Shown: positions 1 to 5,885 of the stretch, piece after piece
Layout: each line of letters begins with the position of its first letter
Numbering within the stretch: the first letter of the stretch is position 1
Assembly: GCA_019420405.1 (NCBI GenBank)
Contig: JAHZHF010000052.1
Span: forward strand, 553-6,645
DNA from: Clostridiales bacterium
Lineage (GTDB): Bacteria > Bacillota > Clostridia > Lachnospirales > Lachnospiraceae
Direction: 5' to 3'
DNA: 6,093 nt
Notes under the pieces: generated by a model
Databases searched by the model: none
What the model was told of the DNA's origin: nothing
The model's input: only the letters and a program-made list of their open reading frames with translations
Program-made: the position numbers and the translations under genes

Positions 1-1
1 C

Positions 2-1318
2 ACTGTCAGGCTGGGTCTTCTGCAGGTAAGACATCTCGGCAAAGCACTCAAATTCATGGTGAAAAATGAAGAGGAAGGCCACGGGGAGGTCAGCAGTTTC
101 GGAGCTTTATGTACTGCTCTGTCCGCTACGATCGGTACGGGAAACATCGCCGGGGTTGCGACTGCGCTTGCAGCAGGCGGGCCGGGAGCGCTGTTCTGGA
201 TGGTAGTTGCAGCCTTCTTCGGAATGGCGACGAAGTACGCGGAAGGTCTTCTGGCAATCAAGTACAGAACCGTGGATGGGGATGGCCATGTACTCGGCGG
301 CCCGTTCTACTACATTGAGAACGGTATGGGAAAGAACTGGAAATGGCTGGCCAAGATTTTCGCATTTTTCGGGGCATGTGTCGGCCTGTTCGGTATCGGT
401 ACATTCACTCAGGTGAACAGTATCGCTTCTGCGGTGACAAACTTTTTAGACCCGGAGGCAGTTAATACGGTTGCTCTCTTTGGCAGGGAATATTCCTGGG
501 CGACGGTTATCACCTGTATCGTGCTGACGGTTTGTGTGGGACTGGTCGTTCTTGGCGGAATCAAAAGAATCGCAAAGGTGTCGGAATTTGTTGTTCCGTT
601 CATGGCGGTTCTGTATGTAGTGCTTGGGGTCATTATTATTGTTACAAATATAGAGGCTGTTCCGGGCGCGATTGTATCTATTGTGAAATCTGCGTTTACG
701 GGAAGCGCTCTGGCAGGTGGCGCCATGGGAAGCATGGTAGTTGCGATGCAGCAGGGGATTGCCCGGGGAATTTTCTCCAACGAATCGGGCCTTGGAAGCG
801 CTCCGATCGCGGCGGCGGCAGCAGTGACGAAAGAGCCGGCGCGTCAGGGACTTGTATCCATGACAGGTACATTTATCGACACAATCGTGATCTGTACAAT
901 GACAGGCATTTCTGTCGTAATTGCCGGATCATGGATGAACCCGGATCTGGAAGGCGTGGCAATCACCATGGACGCGTTCCAGAAGGGGCTTCCGTTCCCG
1001 CCGGCAGCTGCGTCGTTCTGTCTGATGATCTGTCTCGTATTTTTTGCTTTTACGACGATTCTCGGCTGGGACTATTATGGGGAAAGATGCGTGGAGTATC
1101 TCTTTAACCGCAGGAAAGGCGTGGTAAAGGGCTACCGCTGGCTGTATATCATCGCAGTGTTTATCGGACCTTACATGACGGTTGCGGCTGTGTGGAATAT
1201 CGCAGATATCTTTAACGCACTGATGGCGTTCCCGAACCTGGTAGCGCTTCTTGCACTGAACGGTGTGGTGAAACGGGAGACGAAAGACTATTTTGCAAGG
1301 CTGAAAGCAGAAAAATAG
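2..1318 (+). CDS. Sodium:alanine/glycine symporter, AGCS family (5' truncated)
   Basis: Integral membrane carrier that imports alanine or glycine with Na+ (family knowledge; the exact substrate cannot be read from sequence). The open frame runs in from the left edge: the residues before the internal Met at base 56 (TVRLGLLQVRHLGKALKF) already match the AGCS N-terminal region, so that Met is not the start. About 438 residues are visible, with perhaps 20-40 missing. Diagnostic motifs are GTGNIAG (visible residues 45-51), the family signature GGPGALFWM (59-67) and FSNESGLGSAPIAAAAA (about bases 772-822), a hallmark of AGCS proteins. Many hydrophobic segments are seen, for example around bases 505-550, 580-650, 1005-1070 and 1140-1200. 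The C-terminus is short, charged and cytoplasm-like (RLKAEK). It ends with TAG and is followed by a terminator, so it is not co-transcribed with nrdD. The family call is firm; alanine versus glycine is open. Confidence 0.95.
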   Translation, partial: TVRLGLLQVRHLGKALKFMVKNEEEGHGEVSSFGALCTALSATIGTGNIAGVATALAAGGPGALFWMVVAAFFGMATKYAEGLLAIKYRTVDGDGHVLGGPFYYIENGMGKNWKWLAKIFAFFGACVGLFGIGTFTQVNSIASAVTNFLDPEAVNTVALFGREYSWATVITCIVLTVCVGLVVLGGIKRIAKVSEFVVPFMAVLYVVLGVIIIVTNIEAVPGAIVSIVKSAFTGSALAGGAMGSMVVAMQQGIARGIFSNESGLGSAPIAAAAAVTKEPARQGLVSMTGTFIDTIVICTMTGISVVIAGSWMNPDLEGVAITMDAFQKGLPFPPAAASFCLMICLVFFAFTTILGWDYYGERCVEYLFNRRKGVVKGYRWLYIIAVFIGPYMTVAAVWNIADIFNALMAFPNLVALLALNGVVKRETKDYFARLKAEK

Positions 1319-1331
1319 ACAGAATATGTAA

Positions 1332-1357
1332 CAGTTCAGCCATAGGGCTGAATACTG
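1332..1357 (+). other. Small hairpin downstream of the symporter gene
   Basis: TTCAGCC (1335-1341) and GGCTGAA (1346-1352) form a perfect 7-bp stem around a 4-base loop, extended by CAG/CTG (1332-1334 with 1355-1357) across a 2-base bulge. It starts 14 bases after the stop codon. An A-rich run rather than a T-run follows, so it is not a classical terminator by itself. It may protect the 3' end of the mRNA or act together with the terminator 25 bases further on. Confidence 0.5.
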
Positions 1358-1381
1358 AAAAAAGAAAAATGGAAGAACAGG

Positions 1382-1423
1382 GGAAGCTGCGGATGAAAAC
1401 AGTCCGGGCTTCCTTCTTTATTT
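1382..1423 (+). terminator. Rho-independent terminator of the symporter gene
   Basis: GGAAGC (1382-1387) pairs with GCTTCC (1408-1413), and CGGA (1390-1393) with TCCG (1403-1406). This gives a 10-bp stem with a small TG/G internal loop and a 9-base apical loop. It is followed directly by the T-rich stretch TTCTTTATTT (1414-1423). An A-rich segment precedes it and could extend the pairing. It lies about 65 bases after the symporter stop, in the right place to separate that gene from nrdDG. Confidence 0.8.
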
Positions 1424-1560
1424 CACAGAAAGCTGCGTTCTCTATGAAATAAAACAAAAAAGACTGAAAATAATATAAGGCATCAGGTTTTGTATAACAA
1501 AGAAATAAAATGTTTTCATTTTCTTGATAATCTTGCGGAAAAGTTGTGGGTGTTCTGAAA
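1424..1560. other. AT-rich intergenic stretch, no gene seen
   Basis: Part of the 364-base gap between the symporter and nrdD. No open reading frame with a ribosome binding site is visible on either strand. It holds short AT-rich inverted repeats: ATTTCA/TGAAAT (1420-1425 with 1445-1450, AGAA/TTCT nested inside), TTTGT-ATA-ACAAA (1489-1501) and AAAATG-TTTT-CATTTT (1507-1522). None is GC-rich or has a clear terminator shape. Such repeats are expected at some rate by chance in DNA this AT-rich. Confidence 0.45.
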
Positions 1561-1576
1561 ATACAAAATCATGTGT
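1561..1576 (+). promoter_or_regulatory. Candidate NrdR box 1 (upstream)
   Basis: ATACAAAATCATGTGT matches 12 of 16 positions of the published NrdR consensus acaCwAtATaTwGtgt, keeping C4, A6, A8-T9 and G13. NrdR is the zinc-finger/ATP-cone repressor of ribonucleotide reductase operons. On its own this match would be weak. Its support comes from lying exactly 31 bp (about three helical turns) from the second box, ahead of nrdD. Confidence 0.68.
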
Positions 1577-1584
1577 TTTAGGGA

Positions 1585-1613
1585 TTGCATTATACTATAT
1601 TTTGTATTAGAAT
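1585..1613 (+). promoter_or_regulatory. Candidate sigma-A promoter of nrdDG
   Basis: TTGCAT (1585-1590, only 3 of 6 to the -35 consensus) and TAGAAT (1608-1613, 5 of 6 to the -10 consensus) are 17 bp apart. Transcription would start near 1620, giving a leader of about 62 bases. Alternative -10 hexamers, TATACT (1591-1596) and TATATT (1596-1601), lie inside NrdR box 2 but lack a good -35. The exact hexamers are uncertain; that a promoter lies in this stretch is likely, because a terminator sits upstream. Confidence 0.5.
1592..1607 (+). promoter_or_regulatory. Candidate NrdR box 2 (downstream)
   Basis: ATACTATATTTTGTAT matches 13 of 16 positions of the NrdR consensus, including every strongly conserved position (C4, A6, A8, T9, T11, G13). 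It is separated from box 1 by 15 bp, the spacing typical of paired NrdR boxes. It fills the spacer of the candidate nrdD promoter, so bound NrdR would block RNA polymerase. Confidence 0.75.
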
Positions 1614-1632
1614 GAGTTTCAGACGGATATAT

Positions 1633-1651
1633 GGCGCTGCGGGGCAGAGCC
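1633..1651 (+). other. GC-rich hairpin in the nrdD 5' leader
   Basis: GGC-G-CTGC (1633-1640) and GCAG-A-GCC (1644-1651) form a 7-bp stem with one G/A mismatch and a 3-base loop. It lies in the predicted leader, ending 17 bases before the AAGGAG ribosome binding site, and is a GC-rich island in AT-rich surroundings. It does not cover the ribosome binding site. It may stabilise the mRNA 5' end; no known riboswitch class is recognised. Confidence 0.4.
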
Positions 1652-1682
1652 GTTCCAAATAGAGTAAGAAGGAGAGGAACAG

Positions 1683-3842
1683 ATGAAGATCATTAAGAGA
1701 AATGGCGCAGAAGAAGTATTTGACATTAAGAAGATCGTAATTGCTGTGACAAAGGCAGACACGTCTTCCGAAGGAAGAAGCCTGACAGATGCACAGATTG
1801 AAGATATAGCAGAGTATGTGGAGTTTAAATGCAATAAATTAAACCGTGCGGTATCTGTGGAAGAGATACAAGATATGGTAGAGAATCAGATCATGGCTAC
1901 AGGCGCTTTTGATCTGGCGAGAAGATATGTGAGATACCGCTTCAAACGCTCTCTTGTGAGAAAGGCAAATACGACTGACAACCGCATTCTCTCCCTGATT
2001 GAATGCAACAACGAGGATGTAAAGCAGGAAAATTCCAATAAGAACCCGGCGGTGAACAGCGTGCAGAGAGACTATATGGCCGGCGAGGTGAGCCGCGACC
2101 TGACTCAGAGGATGCTGCTTCCGGAGGATATCGTCGAGGCAGATAAGGCCGGAATCATTCATTTTCACGATTCGGACTACTATGCGCAGCATATGCACAA
2201 CTGCGACCTGGTGAACCTGGAGGATATGCTGCAGAACGGCACGGTAATCAGCGGGACTATGATCGAGAAGCCGCACAGCTTTTCAACGGCATGTAACATT
2301 GCGACTCAGATTATCGCCCAGGTAGCCAGCAACCAGTACGGCGGACAGAGCATTTCTCTGACGCATCTTGCGCCGTTTGTACAGGTGTCAAGAGATAAGA
2401 TCCGCGCGGAAGTAATAAAAGAGATGGAGCTGATCGGATTTGACTGCCCGTCAGACATGCTCAATGAGATCGTTGAGGGCCGTCTGAAAAAAGAGATCAC
2501 AAAGGGCGTTCAGACAATTGAATATCAGGTGATCACACTGATGACGACAAACGGACAGGCTCCGTTCCTGACGGTGTTCATGTACCTGAACGAGGCGAAG
2601 AATGAGTCGGAGAAGAAAGACCTGGCTATGATCATCGAAGAGACGTTAAAGCAGCGCTACCAGGGTGTGAAGAACGAGGCTGGTGTCTGGGTGACTCCGG
2701 CGTTCCCGAAGCTGATCTACGTGCTGGAGGAGGATAATATCGAGGAGGGAACCCCCTACTACTATCTGACAGAGCTCGCGGCAAAGTGTACGTCAAAGAG
2801 GCTTGTGCCGGACTACATCTCCGAGAAGAAGATGAAGGAATTAAAAGAAGGCAACTGCTTCCCGGTAATGGGGTGCAGGAGCGCGTTAAGCCCGTGGAAG
2901 GATGAGAACGGCAACTATAAGTTCTATGGCCGTTTCAATCAGGGAGTTGTTACGATCAACCTGGTGGATGTGGCGCTGTCCTCAGGCGGGGATATGGATA
3001 AATTCTGGAAGATTTTCGACGAGAGGCTGGATCTGTGCTACCGTGCGCTGATGTGCAGACATAACCGTCTGAAAGGGACGCTGTCCGATGCGGCTCCGAT
3101 TCTCTGGCAGTATGGTGCTCTGGCACGGCTTAAGAAGGGCGAGACGATCGACAAACTGCTCTACGGAGGGTATTCCACAATTTCTCTCGGATATGCGGGA
3201 CTGTATGAGTGTGTGAAATATATGACAGGAAAATCCCACACAGATCCGGAAGCAACGCCGTTTGCCCTGGATGTGATGAAGCACATGAACGAGGCGTGTG
3301 ACAAGTGGAAAGAGGAGACAAACATCGGATTCAGCATCTACGGCTCTCCGATTGAGAGCACAACATATAAGTTTGCAAAATGCCTCCAGAAACGGTTCGG
3401 CATCGTGCCGGGCGTGACGGATAAGAGCTATATCACGAACAGCTATCATGTGCACGTATCCGAGGAGATCGACGCTTTCGAGAAGCTGAAATTTGAGTCT
3501 CAGTTCCAGGCGCTTTCAACCGGAGGAGCGATCAGCTACGTGGAAGTACCGGATATGCAGGATAATATTCCGGCGGTGCTCCAGGTGATCCGCTTCATCT
3601 ACGACAACATCATGTATGCGGAGCTGAACACAAAGAGCGACTACTGCCAGGAGTGCGGTTACGACGGCGAGATCAAGATCGTGACAACAGAGGACGGAAA
3701 GCTCGAGTGGGAGTGCCCGCACTGCGGCAACCGCAATCAGGATACGCTGAACGTGGCGAGAAGAACATGCGGTTATATCGGAACACAGTTCTGGAATCAG
3801 GGAAGAACCCAGGAGATCAAGGAGAGAGTGCTCCACCTGTAG
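1683..3842 (+). CDS. nrdD: Anaerobic (class III) ribonucleoside-triphosphate reductase NrdD
   Basis: Reduces ribonucleoside triphosphates to dNTPs in the absence of oxygen, using a stable glycyl radical; cytoplasmic, partner of NrdG. It has 719 residues, usual for the family. Residues 1 to about 95 (MKIIKRNGAEEVF...) form an ATP-cone, the allosteric dATP/ATP domain. The catalytic barrel follows with QYGGQ, Cys174 in HMHNCDLVN (aligning with E. coli active-site Cys175), Cys398 in VMGCRSAL, and GRFNQGVVTINL. The C-terminus has a zinc site, CxxC at Cys655/Cys658 and Cys678/Cys681, then RRTCGYIG with the presumed radical Gly697. The ATG is set by AAGGAG (1669-1674), 8 bases upstream, and by the conserved N-terminus. 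Regulation is probably by NrdR through the two upstream boxes. No truncation or missing catalytic residue is seen. It is followed 87 bases later by nrdG, its activase. Confidence 0.98.
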   Translation: MKIIKRNGAEEVFDIKKIVIAVTKADTSSEGRSLTDAQIEDIAEYVEFKCNKLNRAVSVEEIQDMVENQIMATGAFDLARRYVRYRFKRSLVRKANTTDNRILSLIECNNEDVKQENSNKNPAVNSVQRDYMAGEVSRDLTQRMLLPEDIVEADKAGIIHFHDSDYYAQHMHNCDLVNLEDMLQNGTVISGTMIEKPHSFSTACNIATQIIAQVASNQYGGQSISLTHLAPFVQVSRDKIRAEVIKEMELIGFDCPSDMLNEIVEGRLKKEITKGVQTIEYQVITLMTTNGQAPFLTVFMYLNEAKNESEKKDLAMIIEETLKQRYQGVKNEAGVWVTPAFPKLIYVLEEDNIEEGTPYYYLTELAAKCTSKRLVPDYISEKKMKELKEGNCFPVMGCRSALSPWKDENGNYKFYGRFNQGVVTINLVDVALSSGGDMDKFWKIFDERLDLCYRALMCRHNRLKGTLSDAAPILWQYGALARLKKGETIDKLLYGGYSTISLGYAGLYECVKYMTGKSHTDPEATPFALDVMKHMNEACDKWKEETNIGFSIYGSPIESTTYKFAKCLQKRFGIVPGVTDKSYITNSYHVHVSEEIDAFEKLKFESQFQALSTGGAISYVEVPDMQDNIPAVLQVIRFIYDNIMYAELNTKSDYCQECGYDGEIKIVTTEDGKLEWECPHCGNRNQDTLNVARRTCGYIGTQFWNQGRTQEIKERVLHL

Positions 3843-3862
3843 AATAAAGATACCAGAAAACA

Positions 3863-3891
3863 ACGGGCCGGTCTTACACAGACCGGCCCGT
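3863..3891 (+). other. Strong intercistronic hairpin between nrdD and nrdG
   Basis: ACGGGCCGGTC (3863-3873) and GACCGGCCCGT (3881-3891) form a perfect 11-bp, very GC-rich stem with a 7-base loop (TTACACA). No T-tract follows on the + strand (next bases are ATAAGCAG), so it is not a standard intrinsic terminator. It more likely protects the nrdD message from 3' exonucleases or reduces readthrough, so that less nrdG than nrdD is made. Read on the - strand it is followed by TGTTTTCT, a weak reverse terminator at best, and no - strand gene is present. Confidence 0.75.
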
Positions 3892-3929
3892 ATAAGCAGA
3901 CAAAAGTTCGGAGGAGAGGGGATATAAGA

Positions 3930-4472
3930 ATGCATTACGGAGAGATCAAAAAATGTGATATAGCGAACGGTGAGGGGGTCAGAGTATCCCTTTTTGTATC
4001 CGGGTGTACTCATCACTGCCCGGGATGCTTTAATCAGGAAACCTGGGATTTCTGTTACGGAAAAGAATATACAGAAGATACGGAGAAAGAACTCCTCAAA
4101 GCTCTGGAACCCGGATATATTAACGGTCTTACGCTTCTCGGAGGAGAGCCTTTTGAGCCTCAGAACCAGGAAGTGCTCGTTTCACTTCTGAGGAAAGTAA
4201 GAGAGCGGTATCCGGAAAAAAATGTATGGTGCTATACAGGCTATCTCTACGATAAGGATCTTCTGGGAGAAAGCCGCGCCCGCTGCGAATATACGGACGA
4301 GATGCTCTCCATGATCGATATCCTTGTGGACGGACGGTTTGTGGAAAGTTTGAAAGACATCACGCTCGTGTTTCGGGGATCATCCAACCAGCGTGTGATC
4401 GATCTGAAGAAGAGCAGGGAAGAGGGAAAAGTGGTGCTCTGGGAGCAGAAGATAAAGAGGGGGACGGTCTGA
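3930..4472 (+). CDS. nrdG: Anaerobic ribonucleotide reductase activating protein NrdG (radical SAM)
   Basis: Radical-SAM activase that cleaves S-adenosylmethionine with a [4Fe-4S] cluster and places the glycyl radical on NrdD; cytoplasmic. The cluster motif CxxxCxxC is Cys26, Cys30, Cys33 (GCTHHCPGC), the same numbering as in E. coli NrdG. The SAM-binding GGEP motif is at residues 71-74 (LLGGEPF), and VDGRF is found near residue 133. It has 180 residues, longer than the roughly 154 of E. coli NrdG; the extra length is at the C-terminus (FRGSSNQRVIDLKKS then a charged tail). The ATG at 3930 is supported by a purine-rich GGAGGAGAGGGG run (3910-3921) and by the conserved MHYGEIKKCDIANGEG start. 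Co-transcription with nrdD is expected, with the intercistronic hairpin possibly lowering its dose. Confidence 0.97.
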   Translation: MHYGEIKKCDIANGEGVRVSLFVSGCTHHCPGCFNQETWDFCYGKEYTEDTEKELLKALEPGYINGLTLLGGEPFEPQNQEVLVSLLRKVRERYPEKNVWCYTGYLYDKDLLGESRARCEYTDEMLSMIDILVDGRFVESLKDITLVFRGSSNQRVIDLKKSREEGKVVLWEQKIKRGTV

Positions 4473-4485
4473 ACTGTTACAAAAT

Positions 4486-4491
4486 AGGAGG
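4486..4491 (+). promoter_or_regulatory. Ribosome binding site that fixes a TTG start
   Basis: AGGAGG, a perfect anti-16S match, lies 9 bases before TTG at 4501. The predicted protein starts in register with the conserved PucR N-terminal domain (MAITVLNLIQ), and the next in-frame ATG would delete the beginning of that domain. The TTG is therefore the likely start. Confidence 0.85.
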
Positions 4492-4500
4492 AGACAATAA

Positions 4501-5688
4501 TTGGCGATTACTGTATTAAATCTGATCCAGCAGTCCTATATGGCCGGAGCTAAGACAGTCAGTGGGGGAGAAAATCTGTCCAGGAGGATCGAGGGGCTGA
4601 CTTTTTTTAATGATGCGTGCAGCAACAGTATTTCAAAGAATAATGTGGTTCTGGCATCGGCGGGAGAACTGCAGGGATATACGGATTCGGAACTCAGACA
4701 GATCGGGAAGTCTTTTTCGAATCAGAAAGTTGCGGCATTTGCGGTAAAACTGAGCAAAGAACAGGAGAAGAGAGAGGACCCTGAGGACAGAAAAAGGCTG
4801 GACTGCTTTGCAGACTGTGGGTTTGCAGTGCTGACACTTCCGAGCGACATGCTGATATCATCTCTCGTTAAGGGGCTTAATTATGACATTATTTATGCGC
4901 AGGGATATAATATGAGAAATCCTTATGAAGACAATTGTCTTCAGGAACTGGTCTGTGTGGAAAGAAACGGCCAGAGCATTCTGGATTATATGAAAATGAT
5001 GGGAATCCGCGTAAATGAGTATTTGTGTATTCTCCTTTTGAAACCTGCCGGAAAGATTAATCTGAGAGAAATTACTGACATATGCTATATGCTGCTGGGA
5101 AGCGGTGGCTTCATATCCCGCAGGAACGGAACTGTGATGGTTATGCTGCGAAGTACTGCGGAATATACGTCAGCCGTCTCGTATTTCCGGGAATTTTCCG
5201 AGCGGCTTCGGAATCACTTGTGCGAAGCTTTTCAAAAAGATATTTTTCTGGGGGTAGGGCACTGTTTTGAAAGCCAGATAGAAATTCGGAAAAGTTATCT
5301 CAGTGCGAAAACGGCACTGCTGACAGCCCTGTCATCTTCGGACAAGGGAATTGTATTTTATGATGACATGGGAATATATAAAATTTTGTATCATCTGCGC
5401 AACAGAAAGGATTTATATGAGTTGAAAAATAGTACGGTCGATGTGGTGAAAGATTACGATGAGAAACATCATACGGAGTATTATTTAACAATAAAAGCAT
5501 ATATTCAAAGTTTTTATTCAATTCGCAACACGGCAGAGCAGTTGTTTGTACAGTACAATACTATTCGCTACAGAATTTCTAAAATCAGAGATGAGTTCGG
5601 ATGGGATTTGTCTGTACGCGACGACTGTATATATCTGACACTGGGATTTCAGGCTGAGACGTTTCTCCAGGAAGAAAAACAATATTGA
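4501..5688 (+). CDS. PucR-family transcriptional regulator
   Basis: DNA-binding regulator of the PucR/CdaR type, 395 residues; cytoplasmic. Three parts can be seen. An N-terminal PucR-like sensing domain covers roughly residues 1-130 (AGGEL-like SAGELQGYTD; FADCGFAVLTLPSD). A central GGDEF-like CdaR-type domain covers about 165-310, ending in a stretch that resembles the family (KSYLSAKTALLTAL, then IVFYDDMGIYKILYHL). A C-terminal helix-turn-helix spans about 329-388 (TAEQLFVQYNTIRYRISKI), close to the PucR HTH consensus. Relatives control purine, allantoin, GABA or sugar-acid catabolism; the effector here is unknown. The gene begins 28 bases after nrdG with no terminator or evident promoter, so it may be read from the nrdDG transcript. 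It ends in a strong terminator and is followed by a PyrK-like gene in the same direction, its likely target. Its 3' half looks more AT-rich than nrdD. Confidence 0.9.
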   Translation: MAITVLNLIQQSYMAGAKTVSGGENLSRRIEGLTFFNDACSNSISKNNVVLASAGELQGYTDSELRQIGKSFSNQKVAAFAVKLSKEQEKREDPEDRKRLDCFADCGFAVLTLPSDMLISSLVKGLNYDIIYAQGYNMRNPYEDNCLQELVCVERNGQSILDYMKMMGIRVNEYLCILLLKPAGKINLREITDICYMLLGSGGFISRRNGTVMVMLRSTAEYTSAVSYFREFSERLRNHLCEAFQKDIFLGVGHCFESQIEIRKSYLSAKTALLTALSSSDKGIVFYDDMGIYKILYHLRNRKDLYELKNSTVDVVKDYDEKHHTEYYLTIKAYIQSFYSIRNTAEQLFVQYNTIRYRISKIRDEFGWDLSVRDDCIYLTLGFQAETFLQEEKQY

Positions 5689-5704
5689 TATTGTCGGAAA
5701 CAGT

Positions 5705-5736
5705 AAAAATACCGCATGTGATGCGGTATTTTTTTT
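5705..5736 (+). terminator. Rho-independent terminator after the PucR-family gene
   Basis: ATACCGCAT (5709-5717) and ATGCGGTAT (5721-5729) form a perfect 9-bp stem with a 3-base loop (GTG). A-residues on the 5' side can pair into an uninterrupted run of eight Ts (5729-5736). It starts 17 bases after the stop codon. The A-run/T-run symmetry means it could also stop transcription from the other direction. Confidence 0.95.
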
Positions 5737-5807
5737 GCAAAATTTTTCAAAAAAAGACTCTCATTATAAAAAAAATATAAAAAAGAAAGTGGTAGAAAAG
5801 AGTTTGT
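5737..5807. other. Very AT-rich upstream region, A-tracts
   Basis: Several A- or T-runs (for example 5743-5747, 5750-5756, 5768-5775, 5779-5784) spaced roughly at helical intervals sit directly upstream of a candidate promoter. This is the kind of sequence that bends DNA or acts as an UP element. No gene is visible. A weak alternative -10 (TATAAA, 5765-5770) lacks a convincing -35. Confidence 0.45.
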
Positions 5808-5836
5808 TTGTCAAAAAAATATCAAACTTATAAAAT
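5808..5836 (+). promoter_or_regulatory. Sigma-A promoter of the PyrK-like gene
   Basis: TTGTCA (5808-5813, 5 of 6 to TTGACA) and TAAAAT (5831-5836, 5 of 6 to TATAAT) are separated by exactly 17 bp. A start near 5843 would give a leader of about 43 bases. GTTTG (5806-5810) and CAAAC (5823-5827) form a loose inverted repeat around the -35/spacer that could be a second operator. The location between a terminator and a gene supports the call. Confidence 0.75.
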
Positions 5837-5846
5837 AACATTTGTA

Positions 5847-5860
5847 TTGTTCCGGAACAA
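5847..5860. promoter_or_regulatory. Perfect 14-bp palindrome, candidate operator
   Basis: TTGTTCCGGAACAA is its own reverse complement over all 14 bases and begins 10 bases after the -10 hexamer, just past the expected transcription start. That is where a bound dimer would block initiation or elongation. It has no T-run and no loop, so a terminator is unlikely. The PucR-family regulator encoded just upstream is the obvious candidate ligand; this is inference from position. It does not resemble the paired NrdR boxes. Confidence 0.6.
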
Positions 5861-5871
5861 AAACTACATAC

Positions 5872-5877
5872 AGGAGG
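5872..5877 (+). promoter_or_regulatory. Ribosome binding site of the PyrK-like gene
   Basis: AGGAGG lies 8 bases before TTG at 5886. The next in-frame ATG is 19 codons further in and would remove the first beta strand of the domain, so the TTG start is preferred. Confidence 0.85.
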
Positions 5878-5885
5878 AGATAGGA

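Noticed and set aside
56..58. ATG at 56 as the start of the symporter
   Set aside because: The frame is open to the window edge and the upstream residues already match the AGCS family, so the gene is truncated by the window and does not start here.
107..1107. Overlapping open frames on both strands inside the symporter gene
   Set aside because: Their translations are low-complexity or Arg/Cys-rich with no recognisable family, they lack ribosome binding sites, and the symporter frame is clearly coding with AGCS motifs throughout.
1521..1540. FNR/CRP-type half site TTGAT near 1524
   Set aside because: There is no matching ATCAA half at the right distance, so it is a chance pentamer.
1839..3455. 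Several - strand open frames of 60-157 codons within nrdD
   Set aside because: They are antisense shadows of a strongly conserved gene, and none shows a start signal or known motif.
3863..3891. Intercistronic hairpin as an intrinsic terminator of nrdD
   Set aside because: No T-run follows the stem on the + strand, and nrdG, the obligatory partner, lies directly downstream.
3516..4016. 166-codon - strand open frame spanning the nrdD-nrdG junction
   Set aside because: It reads through the intercistronic hairpin and the conserved C-terminal zinc/glycyl radical region of NrdD; the translation resembles nothing known and has no ribosome binding site.
5847..5860. Palindrome as a Rex (redox) operator
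   Set aside because: The clostridial Rex consensus is close to TTGTTAA-n4-TTAACAA; only the outer TTGTT/AACAA agree and the spacing is too short.
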